A DNA stretch of 64,000 nt from Phoenix dactylifera (GCF_009389715.1 NC_052399.1:25119146-25183145); one strand, 5' to 3'. Positions 48,802 through 61,310 are shown, counted from the stretch's first letter. Numbers and translations: made by a program. Notes: generated from the sequence alone by a model not told the origin.

Positions 48802-48965
48802 AAATTGACTCATACGTGAAGAGGGAGATTGTCGAGGATCATATGTAAGGTTTAGTCTCACATGGAACAAAGTGGAATGGTGAAGAAATGATATAGATGA
48901 TTGGGTCTAAATCTAGTGGCTTAAGCATTTATATTGAGTTAGGCTTCAACATGTATATTGTGCCC
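47410..48965 (+). mobile_element. Degenerate LTR pair with tRNA-Met-type primer sites
   Basis: Two diverged copies of a block are visible, about 47410-47577 and 48832-48963. Both contain ATATGxGGTTTAGTCT, then GATATAxATxATTG, and end just before a TGGTATTxGAACTA sequence that resembles the plant initiator tRNA-Met primer site TGGTATCAGAGC. GGAGATTGT polypurine-like phrases precede the second copy. The interior has no recognisable coding sequence. An old, non-coding LTR retroelement or partial tandem of one is the likely explanation. Confidence 0.4.
48735..48797. repeat. GA dinucleotide microsatellite
   Basis: About 31 uninterrupted GA units, very likely length-polymorphic. Confidence 0.95.
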
Positions 48966-49440
48966 TTTTGGTAATTGGTATTAGAACTATTTTTCACTTA
49001 GCAAGGTCCCTCTTCTAGCAAACACTCATAAGAGACCTACAGGACACCCTCTCATAGAAATGTTCATGCAAATAAGTTAGAAAAGAAGGGCATATAGAGA
49101 GAAAAAGCGAATATGGTTTAAAAAAAATCATAAAGAAGTTATTCATTTATAAGCTTTTTCTAAACTCTACTCAATTTATCACAAAATTTGATTAGACATT
49201 GTTTACTTCTTCCATTCCCTCATTTGCTTCGCATGTTATTGTCTCCTCTACTTTCTCTCTTTTTGCTCTTTTTGATAGGTGCCATGGACATGGTAGCATT
49301 GATTCTATTTTTCCTTTCCCCACTAGAAGGGCTCTTTTTATTGCGTACAAGACTACTCACTTTTATCGTCTCTCTATGCATCTGTGTGCATGCATGCATG
49401 CAGACGCATGCTTTTGGGCAATCAATGTGTGAGGACCCAT

Positions 49441-49586
49441 GATACCATTTCTAACAACTCAGAATTTCATCCAAAATGGCTAGTCGAAAGGTATTATTTG
49501 GGTTCTTTGATCCTGTATAAATACTCAAGATCTACCTAGCGAATAACCGATGTGGGACTAAACACATGCCCGCATGGGTCCTCACA
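49441..49586 (-). mobile_element. TRIM LTR with residual primer site, minus orientation
   Basis: On the minus strand the block 49586-49450 starts TGTGAGGACCCATGCGGGCA and ends GTTGTTAG, matching the TRIM LTRs at 35.9-36.9 kb. It is followed by AATGGTATC, the beginning of the primer-binding site, and then by unrelated sequence. It is a third, truncated member of that family in this window. Confidence 0.75.
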
Positions 49587-52500
49587 CAATGAGAAGCCAT
49601 AATATCAGTGAAAGAACAAGAATACAAAGGTTAGGAGTTAAAGCTAAAAAATCTAAGAAAAGAAAGATGGAAAGAGATGTCCTTAATTGGTGTTCACCAC
49701 TTCACCAAAATCACCAACATAAAATATCAGCATTGAAGCCACCAATAAACTAGGTAAAATAAATGGATTGATTGAACAGGAAGCATATGAATGATTAATG
49801 GTCTTAGAGAGGGGATTTATATAGGGATAAAGACAGCCTACATAACCAATTCAACATCATCTATGGAAGGCAAGGTTTGGGAATTGGTTGGATGTTCCAT
49901 GAATTCATTGTTGAGTGATAAGTTGCCTTCTTTTTTCTGGATCTTGCATCTACTTGTCTAACATGGTAGTAGAGTAGCTAAAATTACTAAAATAACTAAG
50001 AGTAATAAATGTGTGCTTGTCTTTATTGGAATGGAAATGTGAGAGAAATTTCCAACCAAATTTATTGAGAATAAAAGCAACACCATCCCCAACTAAAATC
50101 CAACCCTCTTCAATAGCCTTTTAATTTTGCTCCATCAATTATCATACATTCTCCAGCCTTTATTAGTATATAAAGCCCTTTAATCCCTAGAGTGACTAAG
50201 AACCACCCATAACCACATGTATTTCTCTTGTATTAAAATTTTGCACATTCCTCTTCTTGCATAAACATCAATACAATGTTGTCATTGCATAATTTTGCTT
50301 ATTGGGACTCCAACATCGACAATTTAGATCTAATGGAGCTGATACTCTTTGCTAGCTAATACCCTTATTAAAAGGTCATCAATCTTAATAGCCAATATAT
50401 AACGTTTATCACTTATGTTTTACATCCATAACTAAACTTAAATTAATGCAAATGAAGATTCCTATTAGAATTAGGATTTTGTAAATTTGGGGTCTTTTGA
50501 GTTAACTATCTTTCTGAAGGAATAAATTGAGTAATACATGTTCGTTTGGGTTGGGATGCGAGACTAGTTTTTCAAAGCTAACTTTGCACCCTAAAAGTTT
50601 TATTTTGTAAGTTTTTATGATATTTGTCCTTATGAGGGTTAAAGGATGGTTTAAAATTTCAAAATGGGATTAGAACTAAGTTTCCGTCATTTTAAGAAAG
50701 CTTTTATGTGGTTTTTTGGTTGAATAAAAGTTTCAGTGATATGGTTTTGATTCAAAGATATTTTATTAGTATTTAACAATCTATTTTTTGATTATGAATA
50801 AAATTTCTTCTCATGGTAGATTCCATGAAACTTTGAGGAGTTTCATTAGTCCTTGGTATTTTACATTTATGTTGTTTGTATCATATCCTTGTTTAAGTAT
50901 TCATGAGGTTGTGTAGGCATGATGCCACCAACATCAATCAAAGAGAAAGTTGATCATGGGGTTGTAAGTCACAATAAGTTTGTGCAACTCTGTGTTGTCC
51001 CTGACTTAGTTGATCATTTGGAGCAACTAGGACTCTTAGATCCAGTAACACTTCAGTGAATTGACATGATTGACAAGCTCTCTAAGATCTTCAACTTCTT
51101 CGCTAGAAATCATACATAATGGAGAGAGATGATTTTCAGATATTTGAATATGTACTTGGTTGATTGATTGTGTAATTAGGGGTATAATTGAGCTGAGCTT
51201 GGTCAAGCTTGGGTCTGATCAAGCTTGATTTGAAATAATCCAGCTTGAAGGTTGAGATTAAGCTTGATTAGTTTACTATTATTTTGAGCTAGATTCGAGC
51301 TTAATGATGATCCAGGTCAAACATGAGCTAATTGATCAGCTTGAAAATCCTAAGTCAAGCATGAAATCAATTGAAGCATGAACCAAGTTTGGTTTAAGCT
51401 TGAATTAATGGTTCAAACTTGGTTAAAATCTAAACTAATACTTAATGAATTCAAAAATTAAATAAACATTTAAGCCTAAAACAAGCCTAATATTGTGGAT
51501 TGTCGATCTAAGATCCAATAACCACTATCTAATCTTTGCAATGATTGATGAGATAAAATTAACTATTGGATCAATGATTGATCAAGACTTTACAATGAAT
51601 AATAAAAAAGAGGAGCACATAAGCTCAGCAACACCTTTAAATTCTCAAAGTCAACTTGTAATAAAGACGAAGAGTCTCAAGTTTCAACTACTTCGTATGA
51701 AGAAATCAAAGAAGACAATTATCAAAATTATTAAGTTAATCCTATCATATTTAGCCAAGTTGAAGCCCTTCAAGTTGAAGAATTTATAAAGAGACAATCA
51801 TAAAAAAATCAAGTGGCTCACAAGTTCAAGAACCATTATTCAAAACATCCGATCAAATTAATATTTTTAATTATGCAATATGGCATGAAGTTTCTTATAC
51901 GTTGTTCTTCATGAAGAACTCATTTTTTGAGCTATTATAAGCATCTTATGACTTTCAATCGAGAAGTTTTATGATACAACACATGTGAATGCTTAACATT
52001 TGTAGTGGGTGGTATATTCCTTGTGATGATTTAGAAACATAATTAATCAAGAAAAGGTAATTGCAATAGAGATGCATGAAGATATTTTCTAAAGCCTTGT
52101 GATTGTGGAAAGGAGCAAGAAGAAGTACTATGAAGTATATTATAATTTTTATTTCATTGATGTAAATTTTTATTTTTATTTATCACACTATGATTTAAGA
52201 GAGTCTAGTTAAAATCCTGAACTCAAGGACAAATTCTTTTTGAGGGACTGATGCTTGAGTTATACAGATGTTTGGGATGTGAGAGTGTCTACTTGTTAAT
52301 TAAATCATACCTAGACCTAACTACATTCTGTCAAAAGAACATGACGATAACATTATTACTAGCAATATATTGCATACCCACTTTTTTAAGAAGTAAATTC
52401 TTGTACTACTTAACTATCATGAACAAATTATGATTATGAAACAATTGTATTCCATAAAACTATGTAGACTTTCATTTCTCAGTTATTTAATATCAACCAA

Positions 52501-53139
52501 ATTATAAGTTTTATTAAATAACATATACTAATAACTTTCTATCACTTGGTTGGTACCTATCTTGTCGACAGAAGAGGATTTAGGTTTAAGCCTGAGTAGT
52601 GGTGATTCTGGTGAATAACCACCGTATTTCTCAGAGAAAAGCTCATAAATTTTTAAACAAAAGAACATAGTGTTTGGAATCATATAATCAACAATATAAC
52701 GCTAAAATACTACCAGTAAAATGGTTGGAATAAATGAATATGGTGAGATCATTGTCCATTTTAGTTAATATTGCTACTATGATTATCCAACTAATATGCA
52801 CAAGCCATATACTAGGAGCCTAACAAACTTTAGAAAGAGATTGATGAAAGTAGTAGATATGAGTGACATGAATATCTATCTAGACATGGTAGTACCTATA
52901 TAAACCTTCTCTTACGATAGTCATCATGCAAGCTAGGGGAGCGAAAAGTCTCTTTAAAGTTGATCCATCATGCTCTTGTTGGAAAGCTTGTGTCACCAAC
53001 TGAATTGAACCAATGCATGTGTGCTCTTATGTGACCAAAACCTTGCTTGAAGGTCAGGGCACTACATCTTTGCTGAAGATAAGTGAACTCTATAGACATG
53101 CATAAAAGATTGATGCAAGCAATGAGTTGATACCACGAT
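49587..53139. other. Intergenic DNA
   Basis: No gene is recognised. About 51170-51430 is rich in degenerate AGCTTGATCAAGCTTG-like words, starting near AGGGGTATAATTGAGCTGAG, a style seen in some plant MITEs. The open frame at 51493-51789 is Lys/Ile-rich and matches no family I know. Confidence 0.4.
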
Positions 53140-53149
53140 AGTAATGTAG

Positions 53150-53491
53150 TTTTTTTTTTTTTGCTGACATAAAAGTATCATACATAACGTGTACGAATAC
53201 AATCAAGAAAGTCAAAAAGTAATACATCCCGAAGCGCACTAGACAACTCTGCCTCTTCCACCCATAGGTGGTCCCCCGAATGATCGGCAACAAAAAAAGC
53301 TAATAAATCCGCATCCCCATTGGCTTCTCTGAACACATGTCTCGTTTAGATCACCAACCTATCCTAGTCCATAGCCTTAATATTTCTCAGCAACGGGTAG
53401 TAATCATCGACCCCCTTTGAAGCCTGCAGGATCGATCCAATAACATCCGTCGAAGTTGATCTTGAGGAAACTCGGTGGTGGGGCCTTCCAC
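53150..53491 (-). mobile_element. 5'-truncated LINE insertion with RNase H fragment and target duplication
   Basis: AGTAATGTAG flanks both sides exactly (53140-53149 and 53492-53501), a 10-bp target-site duplication. On the minus strand the insert ends in a poly(A) tail (the T run at 53150-53162). It contains, with one stop, a reading frame RHVFREANGDADLLAFFVAD..., the C-terminal signature of the RNase H domain of plant LINEs. The 342-base size means extreme 5' truncation, as expected for target-primed reverse transcription. Two short minus-strand ORFs here are parts of this insert. Confidence 0.88.
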
Positions 53492-53501
53492 AGTAATGTA
53501 G

Positions 53502-54534
53502 CTCAATAGAACAATAATTAACAGTGAAAAATGTTCTCTTGATCTAACTATTGTACCCCTCTGTCTCACCAAGGTATGTTCAAGAGTTTATGTATACAAT
53601 TTACACTAACCAGGAGAAACTACCAGCACAACGAATAGAATACTTACATCATGTTGCACAAACAACACCAACAAATGAAGACCAAGAAACTGGGGGGCGC
53701 GCATGCCTGTGAGATTAGGTGAGACCTGCGAGGCGACTAACAAACTTTAAGCCTCGAGCTACCAAATCAATAGATAAGGCTTTTTTGAGCACCACCAATC
53801 ACGGAGACATGCGACCGCTAAAAAGGTTGGCAACGCAAAGATAGAACTGATAAAAAGAAGAGAAAGCTAAGTCGAAGACTACGGAAATGGACAACTATTC
53901 AAACAACCATGCTTAATTTTATATTAGGGCCATGAATTTTTCCTCTGTCTTTCAGGAGTCGAGCTTTGAATCATTTCAGATGTAAGAGCCTTTGGAGTCT
54001 TGTGCTCCACCTTTCCAACTCACTCAGGCTTCAACCTCTTGAGAGGCAAGCAAGTACTCCAACCAAAAATGGGCCCCACGATTCCGCAACCTCACACACA
54101 ACATTCCATGATTTGGTAGAGCTTTTGATTATCTTGTTCTGTCACCAATTCTGCTCAAATCCCACACTATTTGCAATAAGTATTGGTGGTCGTGGCAATG
54201 ATCGGAAAATATATAGCTAGGTGACAAGCATGACGATGGTCAGAAAGTACAAGGTTAAAAACTTGGAGTTAGAACTCGTGACGTCCCACCAAACATAGAG
54301 ATGAGGAGAGAGACAACAAGACCAAACAGTAGGTTAGAGGGAAGCAAAGTCCTGAGAAAGGGGAGAAGGTAAGGTAACTGGTGCATGGGGACATGGGACA
54401 AGAAGCAAAGGGCAATTACTACTCACAACGGCCAGAGTCAGGGGTTCCTTGGAGTAGCATTAAAGCCTTTTTGCATTGGATCCACACAGCCACCCAACTT
54501 CAATCACAAAACCCTGTAGTTTCCTAACTCTTCT
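53502..54534. other. Intergenic DNA and formin 5' flank
   Basis: No gene is recognised in the left part. The right part is the probable promoter and leader of the formin gene. Confidence 0.5.
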
Positions 54535-57500
54535 ATGAGCTGTTTTACTTCTCTGTCTCTCTTTTCCTTGTTCCTCTCAGAGAGTTTTCTGATAAGAAAG
54601 ATGAGCTGTGCGTCACATTCTCTCTGCTTTCTCATCATCTTCTCCATTTCCACCTTCTTCTTCTTGAATTCTCACCTCCTGGGTGTGGCTTGGGATCTAA
54701 AGAACAAGCCAGAAGATGGAAATGCTGGAGATAAGAGTACTAATAGTCCTGGGATTCTGAACGATGGGAGGGAAGAAAATATTGAAGAGATCTCCGGAGA
54801 AGACAATGTAGGTGGAGAGATGGGGTTTCGAATGCTAGCAAAGTTCAGATTTCTTCTTGGTTTGGAGACTTCCAGCCTGAGAAGACCAAAACATGGGAGA
54901 CATCAGCTTTCTCCTGCTCCAGCACCATCAGCAGAAGCCCCAACCCCTGCTCCTATTACTCGTTTCCATGCCCATGTCTACTCGCGGGCGCCGCTGCCTC
55001 GTAAGAGACACACACCACCAGTTCCAACCTTGGATCACGGAAGGGGATCAGATGGAGCTAAGGCAAGGCTTCAGAGAATAGTCATTGCCATCATCCTCTC
55101 GGTTGGGGCTACCTCAATCATTCTTGGTGTCACAGTAATACTAGTTTTTAAGAGGTCTCAACGAACTCAAAAGAAGAGATCAGAGAGGCCTTCAAGTGCT
55201 ACAAGCAAGGTGAGTTTCGATCCTGGTCCGGAGCTGTTCTATCTAAATTCTTTAGCACCATATCTTGAGAGTGATTCTAGTTTTAAGCAGACACCTGAAT
55301 TTAAGAATATTTACTCAAATGAAAACATGTCCGGTTCTCCATCTCAAGCTGGAGAACAAATGAAGTGTGAATCAGATGCTGTGAATTGTTTGGATGAAGA
55401 AAATCCTCCTATCGAGGCTTCTCCTTCAGATGATGATTCCTTTCATTCTATATGCTGTTCTCGTTCATCAAATGGGTCAGTGTCTGATCTCTCTGAGGCA
55501 AATAGTGGTCATCCAACTGCAACTTGTTCTCCATGTAATTCCTCATATGGATCCACCTCACCAAATTTTGTGCTACCTCAGTTCTCTCCAACAAAATCTC
55601 CAGTTCCGACGAAATCTCACGATCGCACGCATTCAACTCCTTCGAGTCCTTCAGCGAACTTGGAAGGCAAAAAATTTCAAGCAACCCCGAGTTCATCTAA
55701 TATCGAGGATCAAAGATCTTTCTTCTCTTCTCTTTCTTCACAGCCTCTTGTTGTCCATAGTATGCAACAGAGTAGTCTCCAGAACCATAAACATTCCTCA
55801 GAACCAGATATCTCCTCTTCTCCATCAAAGCTAGCGATGCTTTCTGCTCTGAAGGGAACTAAAAAAGCATCCATCCCACCTTCGAGTCCAAACAACATAC
55901 TTTCTTCTCATCATACGGGTAAAACGACACAATCTTCTTCAGTACCATCTGAAACCAATGCCAATGGGAATACTCCAAAACCACCTCCGCCGCCTACACC
56001 ACCTTCGAAGCCACCCGCAGTTCCAAAGATCGGCAACTCCAGTCTGCCGCCTCCACCACCTCTCCCACCTCCAAAGCCACCTTCATTTCCAAAGGGTTGC
56101 AACTCTAGTCTGCCACCTCAGCGGTCCTCATTCCCGGTCGAGCAAACTACACCAGTAGGCAAAGATGGTGCTCCACTGCCAAAATTGAAACCTCTGCACT
56201 GGGACAAAGTACGAGCAACCTCCGACTGTTCCATGGTGTGGGACAAGATTAGATCAAGCTCATTCGAGTAAGCCATAAATCATACCTTCATCTGTTCCTT
56301 TTCTTCCCTGCATGAATATATGCATCACAGTTGCTTTTTGTTTGCACTTTTCAATTCGGAAATTCTATACAGATTGGATGAGCAAATGATTGAATCACTC
56401 TTTGGGTACAACGTGCAAAGTTGTGCAAAAAATGAAGAAGCCAAGAGCAAGACCTCATCTCCTAGCAAGCATGTCATGGAGCATAAAAGATTGCAAAATA
56501 TCACCATACTCATGAAGGCCGTAAATGCAACTGTGGAGCAAGTCTGCGATGCTCTGATTCAAGGTTGGTAAAAATAATATGACAGCATTAGTGTTACACT
56601 GTGATCTTTCTATGTTTTGTTTTTCCTATTCCTTCTTTCAGAAAGAGCATACTTTTTTCTTTAGATCAATTACATAGACATCATGATTTCATGGAATTTG
56701 TTGGTTGGACTGCTTTAGGGAGAGGGTTATGTGTGCAAAAATTGGAAGCACTGGTGAAGATGACACCAACAAAAGACGAACAAGAAAAGATTTCCAACTA
56801 CGATGGTGATATTGACGAATTAGGCCCAGCGGAGAAATTTGTCAAGGTGGTTCTGTGCATACCATTTGCATTCTCGAGGATAGAAGTCATGTTATACAGG
56901 GAGACTTTTGAAGATGAAGTTTCTCACCTCAGAAAGTCCTTCGCAATGCTTGAAGTAAGAGCAAAGACTAAAATTTTCATCAGTCACTCTGTTTCTTGGT
57001 GCTACTAATTATCCTTTAATTTTGATCAACCACTGAAAGTCTTGGTGCTAAACATTCATTTTTTTCTAACCCAGGAAGCCTGCAAGGAACTCAGATCCAG
57101 TATGCTTTTCTTAAGATTGCTCGAGGCAGTGCTCAAAACAGGGAATCGGATGAATGTTGGGACTATAAGAGGTGGTGCGAGAGCTTTCAAACTTGATGCT
57201 CTGCTAAAACTTGCAGATGTGAAGGGAACTGATGGAAAGACCACTTTACTACATTTTGTTGTTCAAGAGATGATCCGGTCAGAAGGTGTGAGTGCTATGG
57301 AGACGGCAACACAGAAAACCAAACAGGAAAAGAATAAGCTGAAGACTGCCGAGGAAAGAGAAGAGGTTTACAGGGAAATGGGTCTGGAGCTTGTCTCAGG
57401 ACTCAGCACAGAGCTCTGCAACGTTAAGAAGACAGCCAGTATAGACTTGGATGTTTTGATTAGCTCAGTTTCAAATCTCTCACATGGAATGGAACAGTTG

Positions 57501-57806
57501 AAACATTTAGTAGAAGTAAACCTATCAAGTGATGATAGAAGTGGAAGCTTTGTCCACTCGATGAAATCCTTTATGAACCATGCTGAAAAGATCATCCAAG
57601 AGCTGAAAAGTGACGAAAACCGAGTCCTACTTCATGTCAGAGAGATCACTGAGTACTATCATGGGGACGTGAGCAAGGATGAAGCCAATCCACTACGGAT
57701 TTTTGTAATCGTGAGGGACTTCCTTGGTATGCTAGATCGAGTATGTAGAGAGCTCAGGAGCTCGAAGACCCGTCAGGGTGTAAACCCTGTCGTTCCCTTC
57801 CGATAG
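54535..57806 (+). CDS. Type I formin-like protein (FH1-FH2)
   Basis: Four exons join in phase: 54535-56267, 56373-56563, 56719-56954 and 57075-57806 (TAG), giving 963 residues. A second ATG at 54601 would give 941 and places a signal peptide ([18 protein letters not shown]) right at the N-terminus; either start is possible. Order: signal sequence; short extracellular Pro-rich part ([15 protein letters not shown]); a transmembrane helix at about 181-205 ([20 protein letters not shown]); a Ser-rich cytoplasmic region; an FH1 polyproline region at about 478-530; and an FH2 domain at about 545-930 ([14 protein letters not shown], the [20 protein letters not shown] core and [11 protein letters not shown]). 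FH2 dimers nucleate actin filaments and FH1 recruits profilin-actin. Type I plant formins link the cell surface or endomembranes to actin. The gene looks intact. Confidence 0.93.
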
Positions 57807-59289
57807 ACATCAAACTTTCTTGAACTTACTTCGTTCCGTATTGCTGATTAGATTACTGTCACAGAGCAGCTGCTGCCTTCTGTTTTGTTTCCTTTTCTTC
57901 TTCTTGTTCATCTGTATGAAGAGTGTTGTATGAGTGGGTTAGCATGAACTCCATTTTTGTAAGTATTCATGCTTTGATAAATTCTGATTTAAGTCATTCG
58001 CATTGGACAAAACAGCTGCAGTAAAAGATGTGTCAAACCTGATTCATATTATCACCCAGTTCTCTGTTAGCTTTAGCTTTTGGAATGTAATGGTTAGTAT
58101 TATAGTGTTAAGACATCATGAGTGTTTAGTTCACAACTCTCCTCATCCCTGCTTTTAAATTTTCGGCATCTTGAATCGATTGTGGCTATTTCTTGGTCTT
58201 CTTCTTTCTGAAACTATCACGTCCCCTAACAAGCCCCTCTTGTTCTGATCCAAAGTCCACTGTCTGCAAACGGGGTGGTGGACCGATGGGAATTAAGAGG
58301 ATGAGAATCTATTTCCTAAAGACTTCAATCGTTCTTTCACCAATCTAGCTTTAACTTTTTTTTTCCTTGTTAAGGAGCTAATTTAATTTTAACAAATGGA
58401 GAGGTTCTTGCAGCGAAGGAGAGTGGGGCTTCATCCCATCCTTTTTTGTTGAGAAATAGGAAGAGATGGGATTCATTGAATAGGTTAGGGATTCTAGTCA
58501 GTTTTATATTGTCATGAGCCCTTCCACCAACTAGTTGAAGCTAAAAACTGACTAGAATCCCTTTGGGCTTAGTTGGGCCACCCATGATGGGCTAGCCGGA
58601 CCAATATCATCTGACATTTAAATTGAGAGAGGGAATAGTTGAAAGAAAGTAGTTTCTTCATCTCTCCCTCTCTTATCTGAACATCATTCACATCCAGACT
58701 TCTCTCCCAAAGAAATTTATCAGTGTAGTGTTTTAGTGTCTTTTTTCTTGCACCATAAGCATTTACATGGTGATTTTTGTGTTATTTCCATTGTGATTGA
58801 ATACTCAACCTTGAGCATATTCTAGAAGTAGATAGACACGTAGTTTAACCCCCTGACCTTGGGAATTTACTTTGGCACTCATTCAAGATGATTCATGAAA
58901 CTTGAAATTCTATTTAATATTTTTTTGTATGTTATCACCCTTATCTCTCTCTATACCTGAAGGTCAATTGCGAAGCTGCCCCCTTCTCATCTCCCTCACC
59001 CCTTTCTGTAGGAGACCTCGATCCTCACCCTTATGGCTCTCTAAACGGTCATGCCCACCACCCTGTGCTGCCCCTACTCCAGATCAGCTGCGATGCTGCC
59101 GCCTTATAATTCTCCTGTGTTGCCCTCTGCCACTCTTGCCCTTCTCTCTCTCTCCTAGTATTCCATGTATCTACGTAGCAGTTGTTTTTATAATATATTC
59201 TTGTAAAGGGTATGTCGAGAGTTTATCTAACTCTGTAAAGCTATATCATGAGATATGTTATAAGTGAGTGAGAAGATGTGATAGTAAAA
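57807..59289. other. Formin 3' flank and intergenic DNA
   Basis: Probable 3' UTR to about 58000. Beyond it no gene is recognised; the frame at 58902-59267 is low-complexity and CT-rich. Confidence 0.45.
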
Positions 59290-60050
59290 AATATTTTATT
59301 CTACTCTCCACCTCCGTATCAAAATAGAGTGATGTTAGAGCTCGTTTGTTTCCTCAAAAATGGCATCATAGCTCAAGTATACGGGCCCACTATACTTTTG
59401 TTACTAATACCCTTTGCTGAACTGCCAGCTGCTTGGGAAGGGAACAGATGTGCCATCTACCAGTTTCAAGCATCACAAATTTTGATGGAGGGTGACTCAC
59501 GCACTGTAATTTCTTGGATCAATGCAGGTTACGCTCACCAAGGACAGACTGCAGTGGAACAGGACATTATTTACATCCAAGGCTACCCATATCCACCGCG
59601 AAGGCAACCAAGCAGCGCATTGAGCAGCAGCATAGGCTAGATAATAGGATTTTGTCATTGAATGTCAGGGTCCAATGCCGCTAGCTCTGGGATGCATCCA
59701 AAGTGCAGATGCTTATGGTGTATGTTTTACTAGATAACAGTTAATTTCAGGCATAGCCTCCTTCCTTGTACCAAAAGATTTCAACAACTCTAGAGGGGTC
59801 AAATGCAGATTTGCCAGCTCTCTTTGGAACCTCCGTACTCCTTTGAGGGTTAGATGCTTCCTTTTGGCTCTCTTGGGAAAAGATATTAAACACTAGGGAC
59901 ATCCTAGGGAGGAAACTTGGAAAGCACTTGAGAGGATTTACTCTCTGCAGCCATGGAGTAGAATCGGTTGATCATATATTTTCCACTTGCCCCTTCTTTT
60001 TAACAATTTGGAAGGTCATTTGTCTGTCACTACATGCGAAGATCTATGTT
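59290..60050 (+). pseudogene. LINE (non-LTR retrotransposon) remnants: RNase H and reverse-transcriptase zinc-binding parts
   Basis: 59420-59560 reads AAWEGNRCAIYQFQASQILM followed by EGDSRTVISWINAG, the start of the RNase H domain (RVT_3 type) found at the end of plant LINE pol. 59800-60030 reads, across a frameshift and stop, SLWNLRTPLRVRCFLLALLG and then GFTLCSHGVESVDHIFSTCP, the zinc-binding (zf-RVT) region. In an intact LINE the zinc-binding part precedes RNase H, so the order here is reversed and at least two fragments are present. Both are broken. Confidence 0.7.
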
Positions 60051-61205
60051 TGCACTGGAGAAGAAAAGCATTTTCAAAATCAGCTCAGCCTATTGTTTTC
60101 ATGCTACTCGCAGCGATGACATTGGTATGTTGGAAGGAGAGACTCAAGGATATTCCTCAATAGACAAGCATCAATTGCTTCTTCAGGGCTTTCCTTGTTT
60201 TCTGACTGGTCCTCTCTTTGTAGCCAGAGTCAGCTTCTGGATTTCACAAAACTTTGGAAAAAAGTCAAGAACTCCCCTTGCAGTAGGATGATGCTTAAAA
60301 ACTATTCTTCAAGGATGGAAGAAGAACCCAAGCATCACTTTATTCCCCTTTTGTTGCTGGCTACGCATTCTAATTTGCTGTCCATGCAGACTAGTTTTTC
60401 TGACACGGAAAGAATCTTGATACCTGAGACAAACTTGTCTTGATGATCTCAGTAATCACACTGCATCCACTCGCTTTTTTTATGCTGGAACGTTTGAACG
60501 TTTCTGAAACAGAGCCTTCCGAATTCGGTGAGGCACTGCTGCTGTACGTTTGGCGTCCCAGTTGAAACAGGTCTCACTGAGAAAATGGTTTTTGGCGGTA
60601 CGAGCGCAATAAATTTTCAGTTCAAGGGCCCTCTCAATTTGTTCTTGTTCTCAGACTTCAGATATGAACTGGCTCCTAATCAGTTTTCTCTCTTGGATGC
60701 TGGTAATTTACAGCTGAGAACTGTTGCACCAGGAAAGTCATCAAGATCACTGCTGTTTAAGAGAACTGCAGCAAGGGATCTCAAAAGGTTATGGGTTCCA
60801 AGTCTTTTGCCTATCAGGCTTCCTAGGCAAGACGGTATGGTGGATGCATAATCAAGCAGATAACTCTTGTTGCTAATAGCTTCAGTCAAAAAAAAATCAT
60901 ATCTTCGCACATCACAGGGATCAACGAAATGATTTGCCAACATCCAATATTGAAGGAATGGCTCACTTCTGAAATTATTAACTAGAAACTTTCCAAGAAT
61001 TTTTATTCCATTTTTCAATGACACTGAAGGGCGATGTCTTTTGGAACACAACAGAAGAAAAACAAATTGGAAACACAGACCTCTCTATCTTGCAGCAAAA
61101 CTGAATCTTCCAATACTCGATGCTCACTGACCTACGAGAAATAAAAGCTGCCAACAGAGTTCAATGCTAAATCATGGCACTTACAATCTTCATTTGCTGA
61201 AGCAC
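60051..61205. other. Intergenic DNA; possibly 3' UTR of the E2 gene at its right end
   Basis: A 107-codon plus-strand frame at 60528-60851 (MRHCCCTFGVPVETGLTEKM...) is unrecognised and uncertain. The minus-strand frame at 60680-61051 overlaps it and is also unrecognised. Nothing further is supported. Confidence 0.35.
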
Positions 61206-61310
61206 CTACACTGTCAGGCATTCAGGATTCTCAACGATTTTTGAAAATGTCTGTAGGAAGGCTGCCAAGTCAGCACCATAGATAATCTGGTGGTCTGCTG
61301 TGACATTCAC
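61206..61310 (-). CDS. Terminal exon of plastid-type dihydrolipoamide acetyltransferase (pyruvate dehydrogenase E2)
   Basis: On the minus strand a splice acceptor ATGTTCAG precedes a 35-codon exon reading VNVTADHQIIYGADLAAFLQ then TFSKIVENPECLTV and a TAG stop. This matches the C-terminal end of plant plastid E2 subunits, which end with the catalytic-domain signature VNVTADHR(I/V)(I/V)YGADLA and a tail like KIIENPDSLTL. The His in ADH is the acetyl-transfer histidine. The arginine usual after it is Gln here. In plants this enzyme makes acetyl-CoA for fatty acid synthesis in the chloroplast. No other exon of the protein was found between 61311 and 64000, so the upstream exons lie further right beyond a long intron, or this is a detached fragment. 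Confidence 0.7.
   Translation of the reverse strand: MNVTADHQIIYGADLAAFLQTFSKIVENPECLTV

Noticed and set aside
51493..51789. 98-codon ORF suggestive of retroelement pol (MWIVDLRSNNHY)
   Set aside because: Only the first few residues recall a copia protease-region phrase; the rest is Lys/Ile-rich with no conserved motif.
60528..60851. 107-codon plus-strand ORF
   Set aside because: No recognisable domain, no splice partners, and overlapped by a long frame on the other strand; left as uncertain.
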